64,000 nucleotides of DNA from Mycolicibacterium fluoranthenivorans (lineage in GTDB: Bacteria > Actinomycetota > Actinomycetes > Mycobacteriales > Mycobacteriaceae), in assembly GCF_011758805.1 (NCBI RefSeq), contig NZ_JAANOW010000001.1:1736001-1800000 (forward strand), in the 5' to 3' direction. Below, piece after piece: positions 36,056 to 43,526 of the stretch. The stretch's first letter is position 1, and each line of letters begins with the position of its first letter. The position numbers and the translations under genes were made by a program. The notes beneath the pieces were generated by a model. The model saw nothing but the letters and a program-made list of their open reading frames with translations, had not been told where the DNA came from and did not search any database.

Positions 36056-36822
36056 TACAGTACGTCTCCTGTCGCTATGTCTATCACCGTGTAATCGCGC
36101 CCATTGGCCATGTCTTCCGTGTGAACGATTGCCTCCAAGTCTCCCTTTGGAAGCCTTCCGCCGGGGAGCCACTGGTCATTGGCACCCCACTCGTTGCCCG
36201 AAGGCATGTGCGAAGCGTACGAGCTCGTCGGGTGGAAGTGGACGATGACGAGGCTGTCATTGGCTAGCTGATCTTCAGGAATGCCGAGCTTCTGAGCGAG
36301 TTTGATTGGATCGCCGCCGGACTCGTCGAGCATTGCCTTTGCATCAGCGTTGGTCAAGACGAACTCGCTCCTACCCGGATCTGGTTTCCCGATGCCGTAT
36401 TCCTCATAGCTGCTTCGGATCAAGATCCGTGACGCGCCGTCCTCGAAATTCTGAAGGTGTTCGGCGATGTACTCAGCAGGCAAATACGTATCAGGCGGTG
36501 GTCGCTGTCCTTTTTCGGTGGCGAGGATCTCGTCAAACTTCTCCCTACTGATGGGGACACCTCCAGTATCCGAATAGTCGGCATGTGTCCCTTCATCTGA
36601 GTTGACGGCGTTACCTTCCGAATCGGCGCCGGTATGAGCAGATTGCTCTTCGGGGTCAGGGCTTTTTTCAGTGCGGCCCGCACTCAGCTCGCGTCGCTCA
36701 CTGTCTTGTGCTGGATTGTCCGAAACCGAAGGCTCGTTGGAGAAGGGTTTGGTGCCGTCGGCACCTATCGGTGCATGGTCTCCGCCTCCGGCCACGCTCC
36801 CTGATTCTGGTCGCTGACCCAT
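36055..36822 (-). other. Low-GC orphan toxin C-terminal module
   Basis: The last 256 codons of the giant frame, starting at the in-frame ATG 36822. A short Ser/Glu/Asp-rich linker leads into a compact domain (ISREKFDEILATEKG ... FVLTNADAKAMLDESGG ... LVIVHF ... MPSGNEWGAND ... LPGGRLPKG). The SGNE-x-GAN-W-PGG pattern resembles a C-terminal toxin domain seen in other bacterial polymorphic toxins; I cannot name its activity. Lower GC than the rest indicates a transferred cassette. Confidence 0.6.
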
Positions 36823-39800
36823 CTCGCGTGTGACGCCGCCACCTTGGACAGCGGATCCCTCGGATCGGACAGGTATGAGTTCTTCTCGATGGTCAGCGGG
36901 TGTTGCTGGGTCGGTTCGGGTGGATCGGTCAGAGACTCCGCCGTCAGTTGATAGACGATCTTCTCCGCGTCCTCCTGCGTGCGTCGAATCGTGATCTCCC
37001 ACTGATACGGGTAGATCTGGTTCGCGCCCCGGTTGAATCCCGTCTCCTTGAACGTCGTGTACGCCTCGGCCACCATGGTCTCCGGCCAACTCGGGTACTG
37101 GTAGATGATCCCCGTCTCCGAATCGATCACCAGCCGAGCCAGCCCCACTGACTGGCCCGTCGCCATCTGTTCCGGGGACAGCACTTTCGTCGCGACCCAC
37201 CCCTTGCTCACCGGGTGCACTTGGAAGGTCTCGGTCGGTGACATCTGCGCTAGATACGCCAGCGCCTGTTCCCTGGTCTCCAGCTTTCTCATCGCGCGTT
37301 CCTTCGAGAAGTTCGGCCGCGGGGCGATCCGTGGATGGATTGTGCTCAGTGGAGACGGGCGAGCGATCTGAGGCGTCGCCCCCTACACCTCGGTCGTCGC
37401 CACCTCCGGCCACACCCCGCGGTTCTGCCGGCTCAGCCACTCCGCGTGAGACGTCGCCACGCTCGCCAGCCAACCCCTCGGCTCGTGCGCGAATGTCGCC
37501 TTCTCGATGGTCAATTGACTCTGCTGCGTGGGCTCCGGTGGATTGGTCAAAGACTCCACCGTCATCTGATACACGATGGTCTGCGCGTCCTCCCGCACCC
37601 GTTGAATCGTGATCCTCGACTGATACGGGTAGATCTGGGTCCCGCCCCGGTTGAATCCCGTCTCCTTGAACGTCGTGTACGCCTCGGCCACCATGGTCTC
37701 CGACCAACTCGGGTACTGGTAGATGATCCCCGTCTCCGAATCGATCACCAGCCGAGCCAGCCCCACTGACTGGCCCGTCGCCATCTGTTCCGGGGACAGC
37801 ACTTTCGTCGCGACCCACCCCTTGCTCACCGGGTGCACTTGGAAGGTCTCGGTCGGTGACATCTGCGCCAGATACGCCAGCGCCTGTTCCCTGGTCTCCA
37901 ACTCCGCCATCGTGTACTCCTCGGCTGGGTTCGATCGGTGTGAAATTCAGATAAGACGACCGGTCGACCATCCACGGGGGCGGCCGATCGGAAGTGATAC
38001 GTTGCTGCGGATCCCACCAGACCGGCCCGTCAGCGCCTTCGGGATAAACAACGACCGTTGCGTGGGAGCCGTCGGTCACGGGGGAGCCGTCGGGATGATG
38101 CAGGTATTGGCCAGTATGTGGATCGCGGGCATGCCAGCCGTTGACCACCAAGGCAGACGAGCCGGGCCCGAGGTCGCTGATGTGCCTGTGGAGTGCGTCG
38201 AACTGGTCTACGAGTCCCATGCCATGGAACTCGAGCAGGGGCCTGCCGAGCCACGTTGCGGCACGGTGCAACCCGCCGAGCTCGCCCGAACGTGTGTCGA
38301 TCATGCCGTCCGGCAACTTATCCGGGAATCTTGGTGCCGATACGGTGGGGTCTCCATGGAACGACGACAATGCGGACAGTGAGCAGTCAAGGCAGTTGTT
38401 CGACCGACCCCTGACCTCCGGGCCGCCATCGTTGATCAGGTTGCCGTAGTCGTTTGTTCGCGGATCGGCGTGCCTGAGGTAGTCACCGTGCGAGTCGCGC
38501 AGGGCATGCTCTACCGCGGTCTGATACGCAGGGTCCTCGACACGATCCAGCTGATGTGGGCCGTAGATACGGTCGTTCGCCGGATTGCCCACTGGGCCAG
38601 TCGGATCCGGATCAGGATGTTGGCCGCCGCCCGGTTCATGGCTGGAGCCCGACGGATCGGGGTGATGCCCAGAGGGGTCACCTGCATGGGGCGTCTCGTG
38701 AATCGGGGGAGTGGGTGTGCCTTCTCCCGCTCTCGGCGCGTGTGTCTCTGGCCCGGGCCGCGGGGTCGCTGTGGCCGCGTCCGGCTCATGCGCCGCCGCC
38801 GGCTTCACCGGCGCCTGCGGCGAGCGCTCAACCGACGGCCCGGCGCCGCTGGGTGCCTGGGTGCGCGGATACTCTGGTGTATTGCCCTGCGGTGTCCGGT
38901 TTTCCGGGCTGCGCGCCGGGGTCTCGGGGGCCGGCGTTCGGCTCGGCGCGTCGGTCGGACCGTGCATGCCGCCCGCGGCATGCGGTGCCATCGGCATGCC
39001 GCCGATCATGGGCGCCGGCGCCGAATGCTGTCCCGCGTTGCGGTCTGTCGGGGTCTGAGCTGAACCGTGGTCGACGGAGTCAGGTGAGGTGGGCTGATGC
39101 GCCGCCGGTTCGTGCATGTTGGGTTCGTGCACCGCTGGCGCCTCGTGCCCAACGGGCCGTTCCATCGTCGGCTGGTGCTCGACTGGGCGCGAACCAGTCT
39201 CCGGCGCATGCGGGTTGGACTCCGGCACGCGAGACTCAGGCGCATGTGCCGGGGCGGCGGGCGCCGACTCCGACGGTGCTCGCGGGGCTTCGTGCGTGCC
39301 AGTCGGACTGGGCGAGTCGGGCACATGCGTGGGCGCAGGCGGTGCCGACGAGTCAGGGGAGTGCGGCGAAGCGGAGGACTCCGGCGACGGACCGTCGACG
39401 CGCCCCGGGCCGGGATCCGAAGGCGGAACGGAACGTCCGGGAGGCTCCGGCGGGGGACCGTCACCGCCACCTGTTCCTTGATGAGGTCCACCGGGGGTGC
39501 TCTGCGGTCCCGGCGGATCGGGCGGTCCGGACGGCCCCTCGAGTCCGTGCGGGGCGGTGGGCGCGTCGATGCCATGAGGTGCGCTCGGGCCCACGAGCGA
39601 GTCGGGAATCGCACCGGGCCGGACCTCGGGAACATCTGGAATCCGTTGTCCGCCAGGGAGATCACCCAGACCCTCGACGCTGGGTGCGCCCCGACTCCAC
39701 GGGCCGATCTCCCCGAGCTTGGGCAGGCGACCTTCATCCAAGATTCGCCTGGTCATGTTCAGACTCTTGGCGACGCTGCCCGTCTTCGACAGCGCGCCAC

Positions 39801-41073
39801 CGGGCACGAACAAGGACCCGATGTTGAACGCCGCCTCGCCCGCGCCGCGGGTCGGATGGTCACCTGTCCACTGGTCCAAGGCGATGAACTGCTTGCCCAT
39901 CTCGGCCAGCACGCCCGGTGCCTTCGACGGATCGTTGGCCACTGCCCATGCCGTCTTGGCCAGGCCCTCCCACATCTCCGGGTTGGCCATCGACACCACG
40001 CCGGACACCGTATTGATCAGGCCGTTCGCGATACCGACCTCGAAATCGGTGTAGAGCGTGACGGCATCGGCCAGGGCATTGCCCACGCCGTCGCCGAACT
40101 GCGCCACCAGGACAGGCCGGACCCACTTCTCGAATGCGTCTGCGGCATCGCTGATGAGATTCTTGAGTTCGTTGAGCAGACCGACAATTCCCTCGACCTG
40201 GCGCTGGAAATTGCTCAGCACGGTGCCCACGTCGTGTGCGACCTCGCGCAGGACTTTCATTCCGTCGCCGCTGAAGAAGTCGGTGACGGTGTCCCACAAA
40301 CCCGACAGTGACAGTCGATCCAGCAGGCGGCGAATGGCATCTTGGGTCTGCTGCACCTCCCGGGCGAAACTGGTGATGTGCTGGGCCAAATCCGAAGCCG
40401 TGGTCGTCAGGCCCGCCATGGCCTCGCCGATGGAGTCGAAGGCCTCGCCGATCTTCGCGCCTTCGGGGATGTCCTGGGCGGCGACAGCGGGCTTGAGCCC
40501 GTTCAATTCGGATTGAAAGATGGCGAACCCGGTCGCAAAGTTACGCCATTGGGCGGCAAGCACATTCATCATTGCCGCGTTTCCGGACGGCCAGGTCATT
40601 GCCGCCCCGAACAATCCCAGGCCGGGCAGCGTCAGCAGCAGCGGCTCGACGAGGTACCACATGGGAGGCGGCGGGACCATGACCCCGTTCGGGCCCGCGG
40701 GCATATCGCCGGCCACGGTGTCGCTCGGCTGTGGACCGACGGCGCCGGGCGCACCATGACCGCCGATGGTCGACCCTGCATCGGCGTTTTTGTAGTTGTA
40801 GCCCGTGGCTTGAAGCATCCGCCCAACGGCCTTGTACGCATTCGCCGCCTTGGCGAGCGTATCGGCGAAATCCTGTGCCTGGCGCCCGTAATCGAGAGCG
40901 AAACTCAGCCCGGCCGTATCCGCACCTGAGGAGATGCCGCTTCCCAGAGCGGAACTCAACGAGTCGCACAACATCCCCAGTTGTGACCCGAGCGATTCGA
41001 CCCGCTTGCCGGCATCGATCAGGACATCCGGGTCGACGTCGATCCGGCCGTGTGCCGAGGCGACTACCCCCAC
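36055..41073 (-). CDS. CpnT-like WXG-family polymorphic toxin with papain-fold domain and a second terminal toxin module
   Basis: One open frame of 1,672 codons from GTG 41073 (overlapping the WXG100 stop). Residues 1-430 resemble the N-terminal channel/export domain of CpnT: a helical WXG-like start (RIDVDPDVLIDAGKRVESLG), WPSGN, and the closing FVPGGALSKTG. Residues 450-830 are a Pro/Ser/His-rich linker. Residues 833-1050 form a papain-fold toxin (Tox-PL): Cys894 in NNCLDC, His1004 in GSHATVVV, Asp1021 in WWDPQ. From residue 1055 to 1436 the frame runs through two immunity genes in another frame, so this part may not be translated as protein. Residues 1511-1672 look like a separate low-GC toxin module with SGNEWGAN and PGG motifs. 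Either a single giant protein or a toxin plus an orphan cassette. Confidence 0.75.
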   Translation of the reverse strand: MGVVASAHGRIDVDPDVLIDAGKRVESLGSQLGMLCDSLSSALGSGISSGADTAGLSFALDYGRQAQDFADTLAKAANAYKAVGRMLQATGYNYKNADAGSTIGGHGAPGAVGPQPSDTVAGDMPAGPNGVMVPPPPMWYLVEPLLLTLPGLGLFGAAMTWPSGNAAMMNVLAAQWRNFATGFAIFQSELNGLKPAVAAQDIPEGAKIGEAFDSIGEAMAGLTTTASDLAQHITSFAREVQQTQDAIRRLLDRLSLSGLWDTVTDFFSGDGMKVLREVAHDVGTVLSNFQRQVEGIVGLLNELKNLISDAADAFEKWVRPVLVAQFGDGVGNALADAVTLYTDFEVGIANGLINTVSGVVSMANPEMWEGLAKTAWAVANDPSKAPGVLAEMGKQFIALDQWTGDHPTRGAGEAAFNIGSLFVPGGALSKTGSVAKSLNMTRRILDEGRLPKLGEIGPWSRGAPSVEGLGDLPGGQRIPDVPEVRPGAIPDSLVGPSAPHGIDAPTAPHGLEGPSGPPDPPGPQSTPGGPHQGTGGGDGPPPEPPGRSVPPSDPGPGRVDGPSPESSASPHSPDSSAPPAPTHVPDSPSPTGTHEAPRAPSESAPAAPAHAPESRVPESNPHAPETGSRPVEHQPTMERPVGHEAPAVHEPNMHEPAAHQPTSPDSVDHGSAQTPTDRNAGQHSAPAPMIGGMPMAPHAAGGMHGPTDAPSRTPAPETPARSPENRTPQGNTPEYPRTQAPSGAGPSVERSPQAPVKPAAAHEPDAATATPRPGPETHAPRAGEGTPTPPIHETPHAGDPSGHHPDPSGSSHEPGGGQHPDPDPTGPVGNPANDRIYGPHQLDRVEDPAYQTAVEHALRDSHGDYLRHADPRTNDYGNLINDGGPEVRGRSNNCLDCSLSALSSFHGDPTVSAPRFPDKLPDGMIDTRSGELGGLHRAATWLGRPLLEFHGMGLVDQFDALHRHISDLGPGSSALVVNGWHARDPHTGQYLHHPDGSPVTDGSHATVVVYPEGADGPVWWDPQQRITSDRPPPWMVDRSSYLNFTPIEPSRGVHDGGVGDQGTGAGVSGADVTDRDLPSAPGEQGVGRDESAVPGTDGDGPVSGAGSAGDRFGDGDHLPVPELVGDHGGRGVHDVQGDGIQPGRDPDLPVSVEDHDSTGAGGRADHRVSDDGGVFDQSTGAHAAESIDHREGDIRARAEGLAGERGDVSRGVAEPAEPRGVAGGGDDRGVGGDASDRSPVSTEHNPSTDRPAAELLEGTRDEKAGDQGTGAGVSSADVTDRDLPSAPGEQGVGRDESAVPGTDGDGPVSGAGSAGDRFGDGDHLPVPELAGDHGGRGVHDVQGDGIQPGREPDLPVSVGDHDSTHAGGRGEDRLSTDGGVSDRSTRTDPATPADHREELIPVRSEGSAVQGGGVTREMGQRPESGSVAGGGDHAPIGADGTKPFSNEPSVSDNPAQDSERRELSAGRTEKSPDPEEQSAHTGADSEGNAVNSDEGTHADYSDTGGVPISREKFDEILATEKGQRPPPDTYLPAEYIAEHLQNFEDGASRILIRSSYEEYGIGKPDPGRSEFVLTNADAKAMLDESGGDPIKLAQKLGIPEDQLANDSLVIVHFHPTSSYASHMPSGNEWGANDQWLPGGRLPKGDLEAIVHTEDMANGRDYTVIDIATGDVL
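36765..37292 (-). CDS. Immunity-like protein, copy 2
   Basis: A 175-residue protein, tandem paralogue of the gene at 37383. The first 100 residues (LETREQALAYLAQMSPTETF, LVIDSETGIIYQYPSW) resemble the YrhB/Imm35-type immunity fold; the tail differs from copy 1. GAAGGA lies 8 bases before ATG. High third-position GC marks this frame as the real coding one here. It lies inside the open toxin frame. It probably neutralises a papain-fold toxin, but whether its partner is the resident toxin is unknown. Confidence 0.75.
   Translation of the reverse strand: MRKLETREQALAYLAQMSPTETFQVHPVSKGWVATKVLSPEQMATGQSVGLARLVIDSETGIIYQYPSWPETMVAEAYTTFKETGFNRGANQIYPYQWEITIRRTQEDAEKIVYQLTAESLTDPPEPTQQHPLTIEKNSYLSDPRDPLSKVAASHARWVSDQNQGAWPEAETMHR
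37003..37282 (-). repeat. Direct repeat, copy 2 (immunity gene 5' half)
   Basis: About 280 bases nearly identical to 37621-37900 at an offset of 618 bases, covering the 5' part of each immunity gene. Only a few substitutions are seen (for example the Pro/Ser change in YPSW-P/S-ET). Confidence 0.85.
37383..37910 (-). CDS. Immunity-like protein, copy 1
   Basis: A 175-residue protein whose ATG at 37910 falls at codon 1055 of the toxin frame, right after the papain-fold domain, with GAGGAG 8 bases upstream. Its N-terminal half is nearly identical in protein and DNA to copy 2, while the last 75 residues share only about half. Similar to YrhB/Imm35-type immunity proteins (short alpha/beta domain with LVIDSETG and YPSW). 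Position makes it the best candidate immunity for the papain-fold toxin. Confidence 0.78.
   Translation of the reverse strand: MAELETREQALAYLAQMSPTETFQVHPVSKGWVATKVLSPEQMATGQSVGLARLVIDSETGIIYQYPSWSETMVAEAYTTFKETGFNRGGTQIYPYQSRITIQRVREDAQTIVYQMTVESLTNPPEPTQQSQLTIEKATFAHEPRGWLASVATSHAEWLSRQNRGVWPEVATTEV
37621..37900 (-). repeat. Direct repeat, copy 1 (immunity gene 5' half)
   Basis: Partner of the repeat at 37003-37282. Identity falls off sharply toward the 3' part of the genes, giving a mosaic structure. Confidence 0.85.
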
Positions 41074-41351
41074 ATCGCGCCGTTCTTGGTGACGGCTTCC
41101 GTGTAGTTCTTTTCGGCCGACTGGGCGATGGACCGCAATTGCTTCAGCGCCGACTTCATCTGCTCGGCGCCGTCCTCCCATTGCTGCTGAGCCTGCGCCT
41201 GGGCATCCGAACCTTCGCCATGCCAGGACGTGCGCAGCGTGGCCATCGTGCTGTCGATGTCCTCCAGGCATTCGGTGACTTCACGCTCGAACGCCTGCAT
41301 GTGCTCGATTGCCGCCTGCATCTTCCCGAAATCGACCACCAGTTGAGTCAC
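41064..41351 (-). CDS. WXG100-family protein (EsxE-like)
   Basis: A 95-residue helical-hairpin protein with the WXG turn as SWHG (about residue 43) and flanking helices; ends ...AQSAEKNYTEAV. It would be exported by a type VII (ESX) system or pair with the next WXG protein to export the toxin, as EsxE/EsxF do for CpnT. Its ATG overlaps the upstream gene stop (ATGA) and its TAG overlaps the toxin start, so the three genes are translationally coupled. Confidence 0.88.
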   Translation of the reverse strand: MTQLVVDFGKMQAAIEHMQAFEREVTECLEDIDSTMATLRTSWHGEGSDAQAQAQQQWEDGAEQMKSALKQLRSIAQSAEKNYTEAVTKNGAMWG

Positions 41352-42070
41352 TGCGGCACCTCGCGGCCGGGCGTCTGGGAGTCAGCGGGCGGCTCGACCG
41401 GTGCCCCCGTCGGCCCGTCATCGCCGGGCGCTGCCCCGTCGTGGTCTTCCGGGTCCTTGGCATCTTTCGCCGTCTCGACGGCCTTCTCGACCGCCTGCTC
41501 GATGGTCTGGCCGACCTGTTGCGCCACCCCAGCGGCTGCCTGTGCGGCCTGCGTCACCATGGCGCCGGCCGTTTGACCGGCCTGTGCCAGCCCGGAGGTC
41601 ACCTGCCCACCGACCTGACCCACTTGCCCTACCGAAGAAGACAGTGCGTCGGACGATCCTGAGTAACCGGACGCCGCACCCGACGAGGGCTGCGCCGTCG
41701 CGCCGCTCGCTGGAGAGCCCGCCGGAGAGCCCGACGGGGTGCCCTGACCGTCACCGGCACCCGACGCGGGGAACGACGACGCCACCGCACCGGCGGCCTG
41801 CTCGTCGGTTCTCTCGTATTGATCGCCGGCCACCCTAAGCAGGTCCGACATGGTCTGCACCCCGCGGACCACCTGGCCCGCACCGTGGTGCCACTGGTCC
41901 CACGCGGTGGAGTAGGCGGACGCGGCGTCACCCTTCCAGCCCGACCCCAAGAGCTCCCGGGTTTCGAGGTCCACGCTGGACAGGCCGTCCTGCAAGCGCT
42001 GCCCCGCCTCCCGCAGCCGGTTCGCGGCAAGATGCAGTTCGGACACGACAACTTCGACCGGACGTTCCAT
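41348..42070 (-). CDS. WXG100-like protein with long Ala/Gly/Pro-rich tail
   Basis: A 240-residue protein: residues 1-90 form a WXG100-type hairpin (GSGWKGDAASAYSTAWDQWHHGA), followed by a 150-residue low-complexity tail rich in Gly, Ala, Ser, Gln and Pro ending in acidic PEDHDGAAPGDDG. Canonical EsxF-type partners are about 100 residues, so the tail is unusual. First gene of the toxin operon, divergent from tmk with an 87-base gap. Confidence 0.85.
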   Translation of the reverse strand: MERPVEVVVSELHLAANRLREAGQRLQDGLSSVDLETRELLGSGWKGDAASAYSTAWDQWHHGAGQVVRGVQTMSDLLRVAGDQYERTDEQAAGAVASSFPASGAGDGQGTPSGSPAGSPASGATAQPSSGAASGYSGSSDALSSSVGQVGQVGGQVTSGLAQAGQTAGAMVTQAAQAAAGVAQQVGQTIEQAVEKAVETAKDAKDPEDHDGAAPGDDGPTGAPVEPPADSQTPGREVPQ

Positions 42071-42157
42071 CTCACCCCCGTGTCATCGGACGGCCGACAC
42101 CACTGTGCAGCTTATTCGCCCCCAAGGGCACCCTGATGCACCAGTTACGCTCGCCCC

Positions 42158-42787
42158 GTGCTCATCGTCATCGAAGGTCTGGACGGCGCCGGCAAGCGAA
42201 CTCTGACCGAGGGCCTGCGGGCGGACTTCGAGGCCCGCGGGAAAACCGTCACCACGATGGCCTTCCCCCGGTACGGCGAATCGATCCACGCCGACCTGGC
42301 CGCCGAGGCGCTGCACGGCGGCCATGGCGACCTGGCCGACTCGGTGTACGCGATGGCGACGTTGTTCGCCCTGGACCGGGCCGGCGCCCGCGACGAGATC
42401 AACCGCCGCAAGGATTCTCACGACGTCGTCATCCTGGATCGCTACGTGGCGTCGAATGCCGCCTACAGCGCGGCCCGGCTGCACCAGCACGCCGACGGGG
42501 AGGTGGTGGCCTGGGTGCGTGACCTCGAATTCGGCCGGCTGAACCTGCCCGGACCGGATTGGCAGGTGCTGCTCGACGTCCCGGTGGAGCTGGCCGAGCA
42601 GCGCGCCGTGTCCCGCGCGGCGCAGGAAGCCGACCGCGCCCGCGACGCCTACGAGCGTGACGGCGGACTGCAACGCCGGACCGGTGAGGTGTACCGCGCG
42701 CTGGCCGCTGCCGACTGGGCCGGCCGGTGGGCGGTGGCCGCCCCGGATATCCATCCGGGGCAACTGGCCGAGACCCTCCTCGCATAG
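42158..42787 (+). CDS. tmk: Thymidylate kinase
   Basis: Phosphorylates dTMP to dTDP. The 209-residue product has P-loop IEGLDGAGKRTL (Arg in place of Ser/Thr-preceding residue as in the mycobacterial enzyme), DRY motif in VILDRYVASNAAYSAARL, and a C-terminal LID segment. GTG 42158 puts the P-loop at residue 6. It precedes mtrA by 52 bases, as in M. tuberculosis. Confidence 0.93.
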   Translation: MLIVIEGLDGAGKRTLTEGLRADFEARGKTVTTMAFPRYGESIHADLAAEALHGGHGDLADSVYAMATLFALDRAGARDEINRRKDSHDVVILDRYVASNAAYSAARLHQHADGEVVAWVRDLEFGRLNLPGPDWQVLLDVPVELAEQRAVSRAAQEADRARDAYERDGGLQRRTGEVYRALAAADWAGRWAVAAPDIHPGQLAETLLA

Positions 42788-42820
42788 GTCGAAACTGACG
42801 CGGTGTGGCACCGGCGGTTT

Positions 42821-42836
42821 GTCACGATTTGGTGAC
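42821..42836. promoter_or_regulatory. Inverted repeat before mtrA
   Basis: GTCAC-GATTTG-GTGAC lies 3 bases before the mtrA start. The GTCAC half-site is the core reported for MtrA boxes, though those are usually direct repeats. Possible autoregulatory site. Confidence 0.4.
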
Positions 42837-42839
42837 ACG

Positions 42840-43526
42840 ATGGGGCCCATGAGGCAACGGATCCTGGTCGTGGACGACGACCCCTCCCTGGCCGAGATGC
42901 TCACCATCGTGCTGCGTGGCGAGGGTTTCGACACCGCGGTCATCGGCGACGGCACCCAGGCCCTCACCGCGGTGCGCGAACTGCGCCCCGACCTCGTGCT
43001 GCTCGACCTGATGTTGCCCGGCATGAATGGAATCGACGTGTGCCGCGTGCTGCGCGCCGACTCCGGCGTGCCGATCGTCATGCTGACGGCCAAGACCGAC
43101 ACCGTCGACGTGGTGCTGGGCCTGGAGTCCGGCGCCGACGACTACGTGATGAAGCCGTTCAAACCCAAGGAGTTGGTGGCGCGCGTCCGGGCCCGGCTGC
43201 GCCGCAACGACGACGAGCCCGCTGAGCTGCTGTCCATCCACGACATCGACATCGATGTGCCCGCACACAAGGTGACCCGTGCGGGGGAACAGATCTCCCT
43301 CACGCCCCTGGAGTTCGACCTGCTGGTGGCGTTGGCACGCAAACCGCGGCAGGTGTTTACTCGTGATGTGCTGCTCGAACAGGTGTGGGGATACCGTCAC
43401 CCAGCCGACACCCGTTTGGTGAACGTGCATGTCCAGCGGTTGCGGGCCAAGGTCGAGACCGACCCGGAGAACCCGCAGGTGGTGCTGACCGTTCGAGGAG
43501 TGGGATACAAGGCCGGACCGCCGTGA
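42840..43526 (+). CDS. mtrA: Response regulator MtrA
   Basis: Essential OmpR-family regulator of cell-cycle, cell-wall hydrolase and dnaA genes. At 228 residues it matches the known length. Receiver: [11 protein letters not shown], phospho-Asp in [13 protein letters not shown] (about residue 56), [11 protein letters not shown]; winged helix: [35 protein letters not shown] 42840 gives [14 protein letters not shown], matching MtrA N-termini. Its TGA overlaps the mtrB GTG. Confidence 0.98.
   Translation: MGPMRQRILVVDDDPSLAEMLTIVLRGEGFDTAVIGDGTQALTAVRELRPDLVLLDLMLPGMNGIDVCRVLRADSGVPIVMLTAKTDTVDVVLGLESGADDYVMKPFKPKELVARVRARLRRNDDEPAELLSIHDIDIDVPAHKVTRAGEQISLTPLEFDLLVALARKPRQVFTRDVLLEQVWGYRHPADTRLVNVHVQRLRAKVETDPENPQVVLTVRGVGYKAGPP

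Noticed and set aside
36055..42070. Phage or transposon origin of the toxin locus
   Set aside because: No integrase, transposase, att-like repeats or tRNA gene were found at the borders; only the low-GC terminal cassette shows a foreign composition.
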